A model generated the notes under the pieces. The model saw nothing but the letters and a program-made list of their open reading frames with translations, did not search any database and was not told the DNA's origin. A stretch of DNA of 64,000 nucleotides, from positions 124,001 through 188,000 of the forward strand of contig CANTFK010000270.1 in NCBI GenBank assembly GCA_947646735.1. Direction: 5' to 3'. Each line of letters opens with the position of its first letter. Within the stretch, counting starts at the first letter, position 1. Positions 32,041-43,900 of this stretch are shown here, piece by piece. The position numbers and the translations under genes are program-made. Origin of the DNA: Peronospora farinosa. Taxonomy: Eukaryota; Oomycota; Peronosporomycetes; Peronosporales; Peronosporaceae.

Positions 32041-34028
32041 TTACGAGAAGTGCTCCATGATCACAACGCTCTGCTTTGAGCCGCTGCTTTCCATAATGGG
32101 GGGGTTGGCAGCAAAAGCAATAGCAGCTTTACTCGGACCAGTCGAAGCAGTAGTGCTTGGCGCTGTAATGCTGTATCCGCGCGCAGAAACCCACGTAAGC
32201 AACCACTTCAAGTTGGTAAGTGCGTACATAAGAGCCTTGGTCCATTCCTTGTGCTTGTTTTTCAGAAAGAGAATTGAGTATCCGCCGACGGAATGCTTCG
32301 CAACTTTGTAAGGTAACCGGATGGACGGGTCTCGCGCTCGAACATAGGCCATCAATTGGCCAAGGCATGAGATCCAGGCGCCCAGGCCCAAGTTGAAATG
32401 AGACTCAGCGAAATTTTGCTGGTCCGAGCCATGTCTACCGAGCAGAAAGTAGCAACATTAAAACATGTTGTTTCGAAGACAATGTCTCGAAACCATCACA
32501 TCTTACAAACAGTACTCCATGCGGAGATTGCTCGTCCGAATTACTTTCGAAAAGCTCCCCAGCGGTACAATCTTGAAGCTACACACATGATCCATTTGTT
32601 ACAGACACGACAAGGTTAGTTTGGCCGTCCATTGAAACGGTCATAAAACGTACTCGGTAAAATCCAAGCCAACGATGCTTGCTAACGTCTGCAATAGCAA
32701 AGCGCACTCGCCAAAGCCTGCGTTTATCTCGTTCCATTCCACCACAGATGACGCTGACTGTCCCATGCGAAATTGGTTTATTGTGCCAAACATGCCATCA
32801 CTGCCAATGGCAAACATGTCCGTAAGGATGTTCAAATGTTTGGCTGACGCCACTTTGCGCTCCATCGCATCAATTTGGGCCGTACCAGCGTCCCGAATTT
32901 CTTCATAAGCAGCTTTTTGCAGCTGCAGCTCGTTGAGCTGGGCCCACAGTCCAGCTTCTTCATGCATGAGAGCCTTTTCCACATCATTTATCGCTTCTTC
33001 TTGCTGAGCAATAGCACTCCTTTCGTTCTCCATTAGCTTCAAATTTTCCACCAGTGCCTCCAGTTCGTTCTCGTACTACTCAAGTCACCACAAAAAACGA
33101 GGTAAACATAGATATCACGGTTCAACATTAAGATGACACACGTACAAAGCGAGTCTTGTCGTCGATCTGCTCAGTATCTTGGCTGTGAACACTTGAGCTC
33201 GTTGTCTTGTGCAGAAAACCCGCAAAGCAGCGCTTTTCATACCGAGCCCGCTCAGCACGACTACAAATAAACTTTGATCGTTAGTACAACGTGCAATAGT
33301 ACTTGCTGCTACATATTGTAAGCTCAAAAATGACGTACCCATCGATAATCGTAACCATCCCGTCCATGCAGTCCTTGCACACTGGCGTATATACAGGCAG
33401 TCCCGTACTATACCACCACTCTTATATCAGTACACTCTACACAATATCTACACCAAACCTGCCCGTACCAATGTGCCTGTTGTGTCGTGAGCAACTGGAC
33501 ATGATGACTTAGGTCTGCATAGGTCGGTACAGCCACGAAACTGTCCTCCATCTCGAGCTTCTCCTTCTCGTGGCTTGTGTGGCGTACATGAGCTTCAAAA
33601 TACTCGCCAGCATTAGCATAACTGTCTCTCATTTTCTGTTGCTGACGTCGCTGTCGTTGCTGCAGTTTCTGACGACGTTGCGCCTGTTGCCGTCTCTGTT
33701 CCTGTTGGTGCTGCTGCTGGAGCGACAAATTGTAGCGTGCACTAGCATACAAATCCTCTCCAAATCCTCCAGATCCATCCATCTCTGGCGGCATCGCTGC
33801 ATTTGCTGGCAATTTCTGTAGCAGCAACATGCTCTGAGACGCACTTGAAGTCGGAAGAAGGACATAGGACTCGCCCAATACTGCACCACATTCCACCCAA
33901 AATACATCAAAATGAAGCTTAGGAATAGGAGAATACACATAGATGCATTATACAGCTTGAAAGAACGTACCAGGTGCATCAAGTAGCTCGGTCTCAAGCG
34001 ACCGACGGCATTGTTGACATTGTTGCAT
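32041..34028 (-). CDS. ATG6: Beclin-1/ATG6 homologue, seven exons
   Basis: Beclin-1 is the regulatory subunit of the class III PI3-kinase (VPS34) complex that starts autophagosome formation. The frames join over six GT-AG introns (33970-33881, 33468-33408, 33338-33261, 33145-33076, 32653-32579, 32506-32435), giving exactly 514 codons including stop. The N-terminus MQQCQQCRRSLETELLDAP has the family's CxxC, followed by GESYVLLP. A Gln/Arg-rich coil at about residues 70-100 looks like an insertion. A second CxxC, VCKDCMDGM, precedes the coiled coil (ENELEALVENLKLMENERSA). The evolutionarily conserved domain shows FGTINQFRMG, VEWNEINAGFGECALLLQTL, FKIVPLGSFS and EWTKALMYALTNLKWLLTW. It is divergent with the bestrophin gene. 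Confidence 0.9.
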
Positions 34029-34117
34029 GTTATTGTCTTGAAGAATGCGGCAACCTATCATTTGTCATATGGATACGCTCTTTCATAGGTTTTTGAGCTC
34101 GAGAGGGTCAACCCATA
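34029..34117. promoter_or_regulatory. 89-bp bidirectional promoter region
   Basis: The start codons of Beclin (minus) and the bestrophin-like gene (plus) are only 89 bp apart, so both genes must use overlapping promoter sequence or transcribe through it. No TATA or initiator word is firmly identified. Confidence 0.55.
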
Positions 34118-35398
34118 ATGATCTACTACAGTAAGCGTACTCTATGGCGTCTTTTGCTCCACTCACATGGCTCATCGATCGCCACATCGTCTACGATCAG
34201 TCGTGCTGCAGTGATAGTAGTTTTGTCAACTGCAGTGGTTGCTTTACAGCGTAAGAAACCGACGTTATTCTTCTCTACTGAAGCTTTGAATCAGCTGCTG
34301 CTCTCTGCGTCGATCTTCCTGGCAATTCTCGTGGGTTTAAGACTTTTTGCAGCCTTGCATCAATGGCAAAAAGGTGTGGATGATGTCAGTACAATTGCTG
34401 ATGCCGCACGCACATTGATAGCCACGACCTGTGCTTTTGTGCACTTTTCACGCAAAGGTGTGGCCGATCGTGCTCAGATTCGCAACAAATGTCAATTCCT
34501 TCGAGACGTCAAGCGTTACATTTTGTTGTATGTTACACTAGTGTTTCATGATTGTAATGAAAGTGACGGACCATTGGAATTGCGTGCGTTATTGACACCA
34601 AAAGAAGCGGATGAGCTTTCGAGCACAGAAGTTTTCACACTAGGAGAACAGACATGGAATCGAGAATGCAATGTAGTCGGATCACCAAATAAACTGCGAG
34701 CAGCCATTGTAGAACTTTGGTTGCGTCGTACGATTAATCGAGCAAGAAGGAAAAGCTACGTGACAATGGAGCAAGCCATGCAACTTGACAAGATTGTGTC
34801 GACTTTACCGCAAATGTACACGAGGATTTTCAATCTGTCTAATGTACCAATTGCTTTCAATTTGGCACAATGTCTCTATGTGTGTTTTGTTGGCTTTTTG
34901 CTCCTGATGGCAGCCACATTGGCTCCAGAAATGGGATTTATGACAACATTTTACGTGGGAATTGCTGCAGTACTGCTGTTTGCGCTAGATAACGTCGCTT
35001 CGTCTATCGAGTGTCCATTTGGTACGGGTGCTAATGATGTGGATCTAGAAGCGCGTATCTTGTGTATTCAAGACGAGCTCAAGGTTATTCTGCAAGCGCA
35101 TTTCCACTCGGTCGACCACGTAAATTCGTTCAAAGAACAGGATCGCATGGCGTCATTGTCATCACTTCTCTCGGTCGACGTCGAGACGACAAGTCGTGGG
35201 CGTACACGTCACGAGTCGGTGTCATCGTCATACTCGTCAAAGGAACGTTCGTCTCAGTACGCTGCACCATCTTCAACATCGGCCACCGATCGAGCTGTGT
35301 TGCTGTCAATCCAACCCGATGCGTACGGCGCTATCGCAGAGGATGACGATGAATTGGCAATGCACGGATCGGATGATCACGCGCACATCGCTGTTTAG
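34118..35398 (+). CDS. bestrophin-like anion channel (RFP-TM/UPF0187 family)
   Basis: This intronless 426-aa membrane protein is predicted to conduct chloride or bicarbonate as an oligomer. Hydrophobic segments lie at about residues 27-43, 52-75 and 245-290. The C-terminal family signature is FALDNVASSIECPFGTGAND, followed by DLEARI, matching the bestrophin pattern (I)-E-(N/D)-PFG-x-D-x-N-D-L. Upstream is the conserved NVPIAFNLAQ with the expected Pro. The first 25 residues are Ser/Arg/His-rich and could act as a targeting or signal-anchor sequence. The tail from about 345 is Ser-rich and disordered. The membrane (plasma, plastid-like or contractile vacuole) cannot be told. Its 3' end converges on the gene at 35806. 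Confidence 0.82.
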   Translation: MIYYSKRTLWRLLLHSHGSSIATSSTISRAAVIVVLSTAVVALQRKKPTLFFSTEALNQLLLSASIFLAILVGLRLFAALHQWQKGVDDVSTIADAARTLIATTCAFVHFSRKGVADRAQIRNKCQFLRDVKRYILLYVTLVFHDCNESDGPLELRALLTPKEADELSSTEVFTLGEQTWNRECNVVGSPNKLRAAIVELWLRRTINRARRKSYVTMEQAMQLDKIVSTLPQMYTRIFNLSNVPIAFNLAQCLYVCFVGFLLLMAATLAPEMGFMTTFYVGIAAVLLFALDNVASSIECPFGTGANDVDLEARILCIQDELKVILQAHFHSVDHVNSFKEQDRMASLSSLLSVDVETTSRGRTRHESVSSSYSSKERSSQYAAPSSTSATDRAVLLSIQPDAYGAIAEDDDELAMHGSDDHAHIAV

Positions 35399-35805
35399 TC
35401 TAGCAAGCTGCAGTTAGTCAGCAGTGGTGCTGTAAAGAAATTGGAGGGCAATGTTATTATGACATCAAGATTTTTGCAGAAAAGTGTTTCGTGGTAGCAT
35501 GATGAAATTGCTAGATTTCGCTTGTCATATTTGGCTGCATGATATCTATGCCGAAGAGAAAAGTACAAAGGATGACAATCACTTGGCAAACGATGTCAGG
35601 TCGGCATGAGTTCGGGAACTGCTGACCTTCTTTGCTAATGCCCGCCATCAATTCGGCTCCCACGATGACCATTAGCTTTATAATAATAACAGCACATAAG
35701 ACGACGTAATTCACCCATGCAGTTGCCAGGACAAAGCGGCTTCATTCTCACTGCTGTAAGCCCACAAAGGTACATATGAGTGCAGCTTAGTCAGCTCTTT
35801 TGTTG

Positions 35806-37665
35806 TTAGTTCACGGTCCAACCAGAACTAGTCGTGCTACGCAGCCCGATAGTAGAGTTCGACGGGTGCTGCTGGTCGTTGATATCCAAATCGTCTTCTT
35901 CCAGAATGGGCATACCATTCCTCATTTCGTAAGTACTAACAGCAGGCAGACTAGCAGAGTCTGCACTACAATCGCTGCTTCTATCATTACCCAGAAGTTG
36001 TCGTGTATCAAATTCCCACTCCGACTCGTCATCGTAGCCAGACTGGAACGAGAATTTGCTAGCATCGGAAGGCTGCGAGCTTCCGACGTCGTCACCTAAA
36101 CCCGCAAAACTGGCACGATCGTACGGGTTTAGCGAAAAGGAATCGTTGCTTTCCTCAGAGTCAGACTTGGAATCGGGCTCCGCGCAAATCGTCTTATCAA
36201 GCAAGACACTATCCGCAGCATTAACTGCAAGGTATGATGGAGCAGTGTTGGCAGCATCATAGTCACCGGTCAAATTCAGCCTCTGAATCTGCTGTGCGGG
36301 TGTCTTGTGCGATAGAAAGTTTGAAGACGCCATATTGTAGTCGCTTGCGCGCGCCAGCCCGTTCACAGGTTGGCGGAATGGAATGTCCTTCGTGTTTAAT
36401 TTGTTGTTGCGCTTCTTCATGTAGCAAAAGAGCATAGCAGCCAGCAAGATAGCAGCACCGATACCAATACCAGTGTAAAGGAACATGGAGCTACCGCTGC
36501 TTCCACCTATAACAGAAACTGTCACGCTCGAGTAGATGGCCATGTCAATACGATCGCCGTCCACAGTCGCCATAGCAACACGTCCAAACATTGTAAACTG
36601 ACCCGAAGTGTCGAAAGTGTAAGTAGTCGAGTAGCTAACGGCACCACTCGTGAGGTTCATGTCATCGTATTCCGCGATGGCAAAGGTGGACGATTCGGCT
36701 CCCGTGTAGGTGGAGCAGTTGGCACCATCCAAGTTCCGCTGGCAGCCGCTGAAGACGGAGATGGGCACTATCGAGTAGATGTTTGTACGCGGGTTTCGGA
36801 TAGCATCCGTCATTGATACCTCAGCAATTATAGTCGAGTCATCGGTGGATGATTCTGACATGTCCAGCATCCAGGAAATATCGATCGTGTCTCCAACGTT
36901 AACATCCGTAGACGAGAGCGACATGGACATGATGCCAGGACAAAAACTACCTGTTCGAATAGTAAGGTCACCTGAAACACCCGGGTCAAACACAGACACA
37001 TCTTCTGCAGTCCAGCAATATGTGGTCGTGCCGTCTGTCACAATACTGCTAGGTGTTGTACCAGCAACATCACCGATCTGGACAGGAAAGAACGTTACAA
37101 AATCGGCTCGCGAGTTGCCGGCAATGTTGACTACGAGATGGGCGTATCCCGTGTACTTTCCGTCCTTAGGGATCACGAGCTCATTCGAGCCAAAAACGGC
37201 TACATTTTCATTGAAATTGTTCGGGTTGTTCGTGGACGAGTAGTAAGTGAAACTGTCACCGGTTGTCGAGAAGAGGTCACATGAGCGCCAGTCACAGATG
37301 ACCACGTGGGCCACCGCTATGTCATACGTGCTCCCGTCCAAACTCTTTGACGCACTCTTGTTACTATGGAGATAATCGGGCACAGCCGCGCGAGCAATTG
37401 GCTGAGGAAACTTAAACTTGGGGTCAGCCGACGACTTGTCTAGCGTGGCGGTATAACGCAGCGGAATAAGTGCGTTCTTCGTCAGCTCACCGGGAATGTC
37501 TACGCGAATTGTAATGGGGCACAAACTGCCCGAGTCCTGCACTAGTACATTATCCTTTACAGGCTGCTTCATCGAGTACAGTTCGGAAATAAAATAGCAG
37601 TACGTTGTCGTACGATCCATTTTGTACATCACCCTGCATAGAAGAAGACGGTCAATAGTGTGCAA
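35806..37665 (-). CDS. type-I membrane protein, paralogue of 38541-40702
   Basis: This frame of 619 aa may be an incomplete model at its 5' end. There is no signal peptide at its first Met, and an upstream exon ending near 37740 or a start at the fourth Met is possible. It has two extracellular modules of about 190 residues, each opening with TTTYC (TTYCYFISELY, TTYCWTAEDV) and each with paired Cys and several NxS/T sites. One transmembrane segment (FLYTGIGIGAAILLAAMLFC, about 395-414) precedes a basic stop-transfer KKRNNK. The cytosolic tail of about 200 residues is rich in Ser and Asp with clustered acidic patches. The family is not recognised. The paralogue has one extra N-terminal module. 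A surface receptor or adhesin-like role is inference. Confidence 0.65.
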   Translation of the reverse strand: MHTIDRLLLCRVMYKMDRTTTYCYFISELYSMKQPVKDNVLVQDSGSLCPITIRVDIPGELTKNALIPLRYTATLDKSSADPKFKFPQPIARAAVPDYLHSNKSASKSLDGSTYDIAVAHVVICDWRSCDLFSTTGDSFTYYSSTNNPNNFNENVAVFGSNELVIPKDGKYTGYAHLVVNIAGNSRADFVTFFPVQIGDVAGTTPSSIVTDGTTTYCWTAEDVSVFDPGVSGDLTIRTGSFCPGIMSMSLSSTDVNVGDTIDISWMLDMSESSTDDSTIIAEVSMTDAIRNPRTNIYSIVPISVFSGCQRNLDGANCSTYTGAESSTFAIAEYDDMNLTSGAVSYSTTYTFDTSGQFTMFGRVAMATVDGDRIDMAIYSSVTVSVIGGSSGSSMFLYTGIGIGAAILLAAMLFCYMKKRNNKLNTKDIPFRQPVNGLARASDYNMASSNFLSHKTPAQQIQRLNLTGDYDAANTAPSYLAVNAADSVLLDKTICAEPDSKSDSEESNDSFSLNPYDRASFAGLGDDVGSSQPSDASKFSFQSGYDDESEWEFDTRQLLGNDRSSDCSADSASLPAVSTYEMRNGMPILEEDDLDINDQQHPSNSTIGLRSTTSSGWTVN

Positions 37666-38540
37666 AGACCTTCTAAAAACAAAAGCGTCTTGGTATTCGA
37701 CACCACCACCACCACAACAACAACAACGTACATGATGACTCGATACTAGAGACGTCCAAAGACTTGATAAACGTGGAAATACCAGTGAACACGAATGAAT
37801 TGACGCTACGATGGGAATTGATCAACTGAGAGTCACTGAAGCAAGTCGCAACTCTTTCGTGTGTATGTTTTACACTGAATGTTACAATCAATAAAGCCAG
37901 TTTGCGTCATGTCTGTGTCCATTCCATGAAATACATAAATTAAACACTGGTTGGACCGTCTACAGTCTCCGGCTAGTAAGTAGTTCTTTAATAGGACGTA
38001 GTAGATATGGACGTAATCCTTTATTACGTTTGTAAACATGTGCCAGTTTAAATCTTCGTAGGGAACACCTTTCCTATTCAAAGTGTTTTGCTAGTCAACT
38101 AGATCCATGGTCAATTAGGTAACAATCTCGTCGCTTTGGAGAGGCATACGCATAAAACGTATGATATTTCTGCTTGAATCTAGCGATCTGTCAAATAAGC
38201 ACTGAACTTTCGAAATCGATGCATTGCAAAGTGGAAACTCCTGCATGGAAAGTGGACCTGCTCGGTACCAGGTCATGCAGCCCCCTCTTGTGACATGTTT
38301 GTCTCAAGACACAAGTTATGTACATGTATGTGACCCTCAATGTTTGTGGCTAAAACATACGTCCTGGTTTTACCCGAAACATTCCCACGTTGTACCGAAA
38401 AAAAGCCAGTACATAATAGCTCGTACTTAACACTAAAGTACCTGCCATCCATCTCACATTCTGAAACGTTTAAACCATAGTCAAGTCTAATGAGAATAAT
38501 CTGATCAATTCAAGCTATTTGTTCTTTAGGGTGTGTAGCC
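37666..38540. promoter_or_regulatory. shared 5' region of the two paralogues
   Basis: This is 875 bp between the divergent membrane-protein genes. It contains a short GTT/GTG triplet run near 37700-37730 that might be coding or intronic for the minus-strand gene. No other gene is supported. Promoters of both paralogues must lie here. Confidence 0.45.
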
Positions 38541-40702
38541 ATGGCGTTCTTTTCTATTGTGGCAGTGCTTCAAGTGTTACTAACTGACATTTTAGCGACC
38601 GACATGACCAGCTGCTGGAAGATTAACGGTTCTACTTCAAGCATGACAACGCTTGGCGTCTATAATGGATCAGACTGTGCCGTGGATGTGACGATCTTTA
38701 CAGTAACAGCGTCCTACGTTCCAAAGGAAAATGTAGCTATGAGATGGGGCTTACAACTAAATGCAGACTCAAGTAACGCCATGGACGTCCCAATGCCGCC
38801 TAATGTGATGGCTACACTTGATTCTGATACAACCGTGCAGATTCTCTCCACTTACGTCCGGACCTGCGTGTCACGCACGCAATGCATGTCGAGTATCACG
38901 GACGACAACACGTTTACAACGGCCCAGTCAGGAAATTTTACAAGTAGTACAGACATGACGTACTTTGAGGCACTGAACGGTTTATCTTTTGAAGCAGAAA
39001 GAAATTATACAGTGGCTGCTGTTGCTGTATTGGGCAACTCCGACAACACTTTATTGCTGTACTACTTTCAGAGCTTTACAGATATCTTTGTGACGAAACA
39101 GGCTCAAGTAGAGGCTGTGTGAGTTAATGCCTGAAAAGTTGCAGTGAGTCATTGATCTCTGACGTGTTTGTTTGTAATGCTAGCAGGAAGTTTGACGGTC
39201 ACTCGACCTATTGTCGCGTGACAGCGCAGAGCCCTCGAGACTACCAGCTGCGCGTTGATGCTCTTCTTGCGAGCAGTGAAAGCTCTGAAGTCGAAGTGAT
39301 TATTGGTGTCAAGAACGTCGTGCAAGCTACTCGCGGTTTCGATGTTGTGTGGATTGCCACGCTGTCTCGTAACGTGTCTAAGGAGATTATACTGCCTTCA
39401 CCGCTGAAAGCAATCTCTTTGGGGGATGAACAGAAAAATCATTACACCGTTGTCAGCTCGCTTGTGAAGATGTGCGAGCGCGACGTGGGCTGCAACGAAT
39501 ATTCGCGCACAGTGACTGTATCATCTGCTCAAGTTTACGCAAATTTTACGTCCGCGAACACGGTATCATTTCATGTCAGCAGAATTGTCGTTCCGTCAAT
39601 AGGTTGGTACACGGGCTTTGCTCAAGTGACGCTGGCGGGAAACGATGTTACTTTACAGCGATATGACTTCATTAAATACTTTGAGATATTTGCAACCGAA
39701 GAAAACGCGGCGGGGCAGATGGAGAGCGAAAAGCTTGCAAAGAGTGGCAGCGAATCGTACTGCTGGGGAGTCGGCGCAGGTGCTGACAGCAAGAGTGTTG
39801 ATGTTGCCAGTGTTATGTTCTCGGGGAACAGCAGCAACTGTCCATATACGATAAACATGACCGCCTCTACTACGACGTTGTCGCTAAATGCCGATGTCAT
39901 AGTGAGCTGGACTGTTGCACGGCAGGCTGAAAATACCGTGACAGGTGAGATGGCTGTAAACGGCACGACGGTTTATGACGTGCTGACGGATGAGTACGTA
40001 AACCTGCCACAGGGGAATATCTACTATTGCAACGACACAAAGTGCTCGCCATTTTCGGAAAAGAAGACGTTGATGTATTCTGCGCCGGCCACAAACTTCT
40101 CTGCGATAAGTGGTATGGCTCAGTTTTCGTCAAAAGTCGCTTTTTCTAGTGAAGGAACATACGCACTTATGGCGCATGCTGTAGTACCAAATGGGGACGA
40201 CTTCCGGTTTGACGTTGCATCGCAGATACGTGTAACCGTCACGGCACCTGCAGTATTGGCTTCGACTGAGGAAGCTTCACATTCCAACATTGTACTTATC
40301 GTTGGCCTCCCACTCGGCTGTGCCGCACTCATTTGCCTCGTTGTGTTCGGACTTGCAGTCCGTCGACGACGGACAAGACAGAAAGTCGCACAACAGAAGG
40401 AACAGCAACAGCGACACAGTTTCTTTGGCTTTCCCCAGTTGTCAAACACCAACGAACTTGCATCAACGTCGTTCAACTCCGGCCATGGGTCGGACGAGTC
40501 AGGTCACTTTATGTACAGAAAGGCGCAGCGGTCGCCTCTAGACATGCCTCGCGCTTCTTCGTTGTCTTACGATTTGAACTCACGGACAAGTTTTGTTAAA
40601 GCTGGGAACGAGGTCTCTGGCTATAGTTTCATCTTCTCTGACTCGGAGCTTTCGTATTCATCGTCCATCGAGCGGACTTCTCGTACGCAGCCATTGACTT
40701 GA
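38541..40702 (+). CDS. type-I membrane protein, three-module paralogue
   Basis: Two exons (38541-39118; second from 39184 or 39187) are joined over a GT-AG intron of 65-68 bp, giving about 698 aa. The N-terminus MAFFSIVAVLQVLLTDILA is a signal peptide. Three extracellular modules follow, opening TSCWKINGST, STYCRVTAQS and ESYCWGVGAG. Each has paired Cys and many N-glycosylation sites. A single transmembrane helix (IVLIVGLPLGCAALICLVVF) is followed by RRRRTRQK and a Ser-rich cytosolic tail. The module order and tail features match the minus-strand gene at 35806-37665, so the two are an inverted duplicate pair. The family is not recognised. Confidence 0.72.
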
Positions 40703-40921
40703 AAGCCACAAATCTGAACGTACAATCACACCATCGCTGCTGTCCCAAAATAAGTTATGAATGAATGATAAAAGGGTTTAATACCATGTACTGGCAGTTA
40801 TAGCAGAACGTCAACATCGCGTCAACTTCAACTTGTGGGGTATGTTGATGTGGTTCACATCACCCCGTAGAAACTACTAGCTACCTTATCACTTTTAAAT
40901 TGGAAGAGCGGGAAGTGCGTG

Positions 40922-43900
40922 ATGGACGTGGCCATGAGTTGCGAGTTGAATCATCATCAAGACGAGGAAATGGACGAGACGGTCTCGTCTATACCTACAA
41001 CTTTCTCAACTCCATGTCGACGACAAGACAAGACACGTGATGGATTTAAATTTAGCGTCACGCCAGAGTCCTCTCGACAGCGTTTGTCAACGTCTCGAGG
41101 TCGTACAGAGACCGCAGGACTAGAAGAATCACCTGCTAGATACTCACCTAGTAAAGTAAAAGCAGCCGTGCGTTCTTTTGCCGATTTTCTGCACTTTCTG
41201 GTACGTTAAATGGGTCTAAAAAGAGTTCGAAAGGGAAATTAGAGCACTTAGAGCCATGTTTTGGTGCTCATGGAGGAACAGGAGGAGCACCAACAGGAAC
41301 ATGCACTTATGCCAGTAATTATTCAAAGATTTGCAGAGCTTGGAGCGGTAATTGAGTCTCAAAAGAGACATATTGACCGCTGGAAGGTAAGATTTCATTT
41401 TCATGAGACAGGGAGACACGAGATGACTGATGTCTTTTTGTATACAATAATAGGGCAAAGAACTAGACTTGGCTATTGAAGAAGCTCAGCAGAATCTCGA
41501 GCTTATTCGAGAGCTAGGAGAGGTTTGTAGGATGTTCTTTTTGTGGCTGGAGACTATTAAATGCTGACAAAGAGTTGATGCCTTGATGCTCTTTTGTTGG
41601 TTCTTTTGACAGACTATTCAGAAACAGGAGCTGCAGATTGCGGGAGATAAAGTGGAAAAGCAAAAGTGGGAGGAAAAGTACCAACTTGCTGCTCAGGAAA
41701 TAGAATCTTTGAAGAAACAAGGCACTTATCAGATTCAACAACTACGCTCGGAAGTATCCATGTTACGACAAGCGGGAGTGGATGTGGAAACGAAGCTAAA
41801 GGAACGAGATGTTTCTCTTGAGACTTTACGTAAAAAGAATGACACATTACACTCCCAGTTGGAGCGCCTAGAGCACGATAGCTCGGTTATTGTGCAGGAA
41901 AATACGACATTGAAGCAGCAAAGGTCCCACCAGTCGGACGAGATGCATACTTTGGAGCAGGAAATTGATGAACTGCGTGAGCATTCTGAATCTGTAGTAA
42001 ACAAGGCCACAGAGCTTGAGCAGGATGTGAAAACGTGGCAAACTAAATACGAGGAGAAAGAGCATCGGAATAATGAGCTGGAAAACGCGCTTAACCATAG
42101 CAGTCAAAAATTGGGACAGCGGGAGGACGATCTGGAGCATTTAATGGGCGAAAACCGTAAATTGCAGGAGCACATCGAAAGGATGGCGCAGGAGCACGAG
42201 AAGCATTTAGCTGAGCAACACAAATACCGAAACGAGGCTGAAGCAGAGCTACAGCGACTTAATCAAATACTTCAACAAGAATCAACGCGATTCCAGAACC
42301 TTAAAAAAGAGGCAGGGGAAATGCGTGCGCAAATTGAAGCGCAGGCCATGTCCGCAATGAGCCAACGTGAACAGCAATTGCTAGATGAAAAGTCTCGACT
42401 GGAAGAAGAGCTGCAGCATCAATTTGGCAAAATTAACGAGGAAAACATTGAATTAAGAGCAAAGATAGAGAACCTGAAGGATACCAATCGACGCCAAAGC
42501 ACAGAGATTGGTCAGCTAATGGCATCCTCGCAAGAGCTTAATCAACAATATCAATCCCGTAACGCGGATACTCAAAGAATGCAGCAGCTTACGGAAGAAT
42601 TAGCACGTGCAAAGTATCAGATCGAGCACCTGGTAAAGGAAACGGCCACCAAGGATAGTGCGCACGAGGAAACAATTAAGTCGCAGTCTGCTGACTTCGA
42701 GAACCAGTACAACAATTTCGTCTTCCAAGTAGAGGGACAGCTCGATGCTTTGACACGAGAGAATGAGCAGCTGCGATCGGATCTAGATGAGGCAGCGAAG
42801 AAGCTGGACATGTATGAGGGTAAATTATCGGCTCAAGGAAAGGAGCTTGACAAGTGGCGCAAGGAGTGCGAAACACTTCAGCACCAGTTGCAAGACGTTA
42901 CTCGTGAATATGATTCCCTTAAGCGTGAGCTTGATCATAATGTCTACGAACTTGAGTTGCAAAAGATGAAGAACGCTGAAGTACGTGCGCAGACTGAGCA
43001 TTTCCTGTCCCCTGACAATGAGTTTAGAAAAGAAGTGAAACTGCTCCAGAGCGAACGTGTGCGCCTGGAAGAGCAGAACCAGGAGCTGCAAAGACATATT
43101 GAAGCGATCCGAGTGGAGGCTGACGCAAGACTGAACGAAGCCCAGCAAGTACACAATCATTCTCTTGAGCAGGAGGCGGCTCACGAGAATACAGTTCGCT
43201 TGCTATATGAGGAAAAGGAAGTGATAAATCGCAATATGATGGATCTAGCTTCGGAGAAATCAGCGTTAGAATTTCAAGTTATGACGGCCAACAATGACGT
43301 TGAAAGATGGAAGTCATCTGTACAGCAACTTGAAAATGATAAGCGTGGGCTTGAATTTCGCATCCAAGAAGTGATGCGGCAGGCGACTGAGCAGATTGAA
43401 ACCCAGAAACATTCGGCAGCAATGGCTACTGAGGATGGTCGAACTCAATTGCAAACGTTGACAGCCCATATGAACGAAGGTCATCATCAAGTGCGAAGTC
43501 TGCAGGAAACAATCACATTGCTGGAAGAGAAGCTTCGGGCTCAACAATACGAGTACGAGAGCTTGCGGATGAAGAATGAGCAGTTATCTATCCAGCTCGA
43601 GTACCTTCAAAACGAGAAACGCGGGCTGGAGGATATTCTGCCTTCTTTGTTGCGCGAGAGCCAGTCTGGGGTAGAAGAAGACCTTTCTCAAAAGCTGGAA
43701 CGGTTTGTACGCGAGATGGATCGACAGGTCCAGAAAGCAAGTGAAAAGGCTGTCCATCTGCAGGCAGCTTTGGACTCTAAGCTTGAATCGGAACAACTAC
43801 GATCAAGTGATGAACGGACCAAGCTTGAGAAAGAGAATGCAAAGCTTCAGCGAGAATTAGCAAATTATGCTGCCGAGTTGGAGAAACTAGATGCAGAGCT

